From positions 1 to 5,637 of the forward strand of contig CATPBY010000089.1 in assembly GCA_955652845.1 (NCBI GenBank): DNA of 5,637 bases, in the 5' to 3' direction. Within the stretch, counting starts at the first letter, position 1, and each line of letters starts with the position of its first letter. Of the stretch, positions 4,664 through 5,637 are shown piece after piece. This DNA comes from an uncultured Terriglobales bacterium (lineage in GTDB: Bacteria > Acidobacteriota > Terriglobia > Terriglobales > Acidobacteriaceae). The position numbers and the translations under genes were made by a program. The notes under the pieces are model-generated. The model was not told where the DNA came from, made no database searches, and saw nothing but the letters and a program-made list of their open reading frames with translations.

Positions 4664-5521
4664 ATGCTTGATCAGACCATCTCGCACTACCGGATTATCG
4701 AAAAGCTGGGTGGGGGAGGGATGGGGGTTGTTTACAAAGCTGAGGACATCAATCTTCGCCGCTTCGTGGCTCTGAAGTTCCTTCCTGACGATGTCGCGCA
4801 TGATCCGCGCGCTCTAGAACGCTTTCAGCGGGAGGCGCAGGCCGCTTCTGCCCTGAATCATCCGAATATCTGCACCATACATGAGATTGGCCAGCATGAA
4901 GGGCGGCCTTTTCTGGTGATGGAATTTCTGGATGGCATGACGCTGAAACACCGCATTGCGGGACGTCCGCTGGAGCTGGAGACCTTGTTGGAATTGGGCA
5001 TTGAGGTGGCGGACGCCCTGGATGCCGCGCATGGGCAGGGCATTGTGCACCGCGATATAAAGCCGCCGAATATTTTCGTTACCAAACGTGGACACGCCAA
5101 GGTTCTCGACTTTGGGTTAGCTAAAGTCACGCAGGCGGGCGGCAGAGTGGGGCCGGCGATCGCTGCGTCGGAGGCAACGGCGGGCGTGAGCGCGGAGCAT
5201 TTGACCAGCCCGGGAACCGCGCTTGGGACGGTGGCTTATATGTCTCCAGAACAGGCCCTGGGCAAGGAACTCGACGCGAGGACTGATCTGTTCTCGTTTG
5301 GCGCTGTGCTTTATGAAATGGCGACCGGAGCGCTGCCGTTCCGTGGAGAGACATCGGCGGCGCTGTTCGACTCCATATTGCACAAGGCGCCGACCGCGCC
5401 GTGCGACTCAATCCGGACTTGCCCACTGAACTGGAACGGATCATCAATAAGGCGCTCGAGAAAGACCGGAATTTACGTTATCAAGTGGCCGCGGAGATGC
5501 GGGCGGATCTGCAGCGGCTGA
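4664..5521 (+). CDS. Serine/threonine protein kinase, frameshifted near the end of the kinase domain
   Basis: Hanks-type (PknB-like) kinase that would transfer phosphate from ATP to Ser/Thr. Numbered from Met 4664: glycine loop LGGGGMG (15-21), VALK lysine 38, helix-C glutamate 57 in FQREA, catalytic HRDIKPPN (129-136), DFG (149-151), activation segment ending GTVAYMSPEQ (188-197), and Asp208 in DLFSFG. All catalytic residues are present. At codon 246 (5399-5401) the family-like sequence stops; the next 40 residues (CDSIRTCPLNWNG and on) are Ser/Arg/Trp-rich and unlike any kinase. The expected continuation VRLNPDLPTELERI is in another frame at 5401. Loss of one G there explains it. Without that part, the last helices and the subdomain XI Arg are missing. 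An alternative start at 4655 adds three residues but has poor ribosome-site spacing. This could be a real decaying gene or a base-call error. Confidence 0.85.
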   Translation: MLDQTISHYRIIEKLGGGGMGVVYKAEDINLRRFVALKFLPDDVAHDPRALERFQREAQAASALNHPNICTIHEIGQHEGRPFLVMEFLDGMTLKHRIAGRPLELETLLELGIEVADALDAAHGQGIVHRDIKPPNIFVTKRGHAKVLDFGLAKVTQAGGRVGPAIAASEATAGVSAEHLTSPGTALGTVAYMSPEQALGKELDARTDLFSFGAVLYEMATGALPFRGETSAALFDSILHKAPTAPCDSIRTCPLNWNGSSIRRSRKTGIYVIKWPRRCGRICSG

Positions 5522-5619
5522 AGCGGGATACGGAATCCGGCCGGAGGGTAACGGTTGAGGACGCGGCGCCTGAAGGCTTAGCCGGGGCATCCTCCGCTGT
5601 TCCCGTTCAGAATGATTAG
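5401..5619 (+). pseudogene. Displaced C-terminal end of the kinase (out of frame)
   Basis: This 72-codon stretch directly continues the kinase in a different frame. It begins VRLNPDLPTELERI, then INKALEKDRNLRYQ, which holds the conserved subdomain XI Arg, then EMRADLQRLKRDTESGR, a block I recognise as the usual end of this soluble bacterial kinase group. It ends at TAG 5617-5619 after a short Ala/Gly/Val-rich tail (ASSAVPVQND). It has no ribosome site and is not a gene by itself. Rejoined, the kinase would be about 321 residues. Related proteins usually continue into a transmembrane helix and a large sensor or repeat domain; here nothing of the kind follows, and the other frames also stop before the window edge. 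Confidence 0.8.
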
Positions 5620-5637
5620 TGACACTCTTCAGTAGAG

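Noticed and set aside
5399..5405. Programmed ribosomal frameshifting in the kinase
   Set aside because: No slippery heptamer or poly-A/T run at the junction and no clear downstream stimulator; a plain one-base loss is simpler.

Overview
The window looks like a chromosomal, origin-proximal housekeeping block from a GC-rich Gram-negative bacterium, most likely an acidobacterium (Acidobacteriota). That guess is inference. It rests on the style of the soluble serine/threonine kinase (a family very abundant in that phylum), on the LolA-like periplasmic protein, and on the ParB and RsmG sequences as I remember them. No rRNA, tRNA, CRISPR array, insertion sequence or phage gene is visible.

Layout. 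On the minus strand, read from right to left: rsmG (4475-3819), a 314-bp spacer with a perfect parS site (3650-3665) and a likely parA promoter, parA (3504-2707), a 178-bp spacer with an unusual AT-rich palindromic segment, parB (2528-1530), a 344-bp spacer with a strong hairpin, a small unrecognised gene (1185-886), and a secreted LolA-like protein (705-13). On the plus strand, a serine/threonine protein kinase runs from 4664 towards the right edge. A single-base frameshift near 5400 breaks it, and the lost end of the kinase domain continues in another frame to 5619. rsmG and the kinase are divergent from a 188-bp spacer.

How the genes work together. RsmG methylates 16S rRNA. ParA and ParB form the chromosome segregation system: ParB loads at parS, spreads as a CTP-dependent clamp, and ParA ATPase moves the complex. 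rsmG-parA-parB is the classical arrangement beside the replication origin in many bacteria, and the parS site inside the cluster supports that. mnmG, often next to rsmG, is not in the window; the divergent kinase holds that side. The two genes to the left of parB have no evident functional link to segregation.

I see no convincing new biological system. The points most worth a second look are the frameshifted, tailless kinase, the palindrome and GATCAA repeat cluster between parA and parB, the duplicated ribosome-binding segment before parB, and the hairpin after parB.
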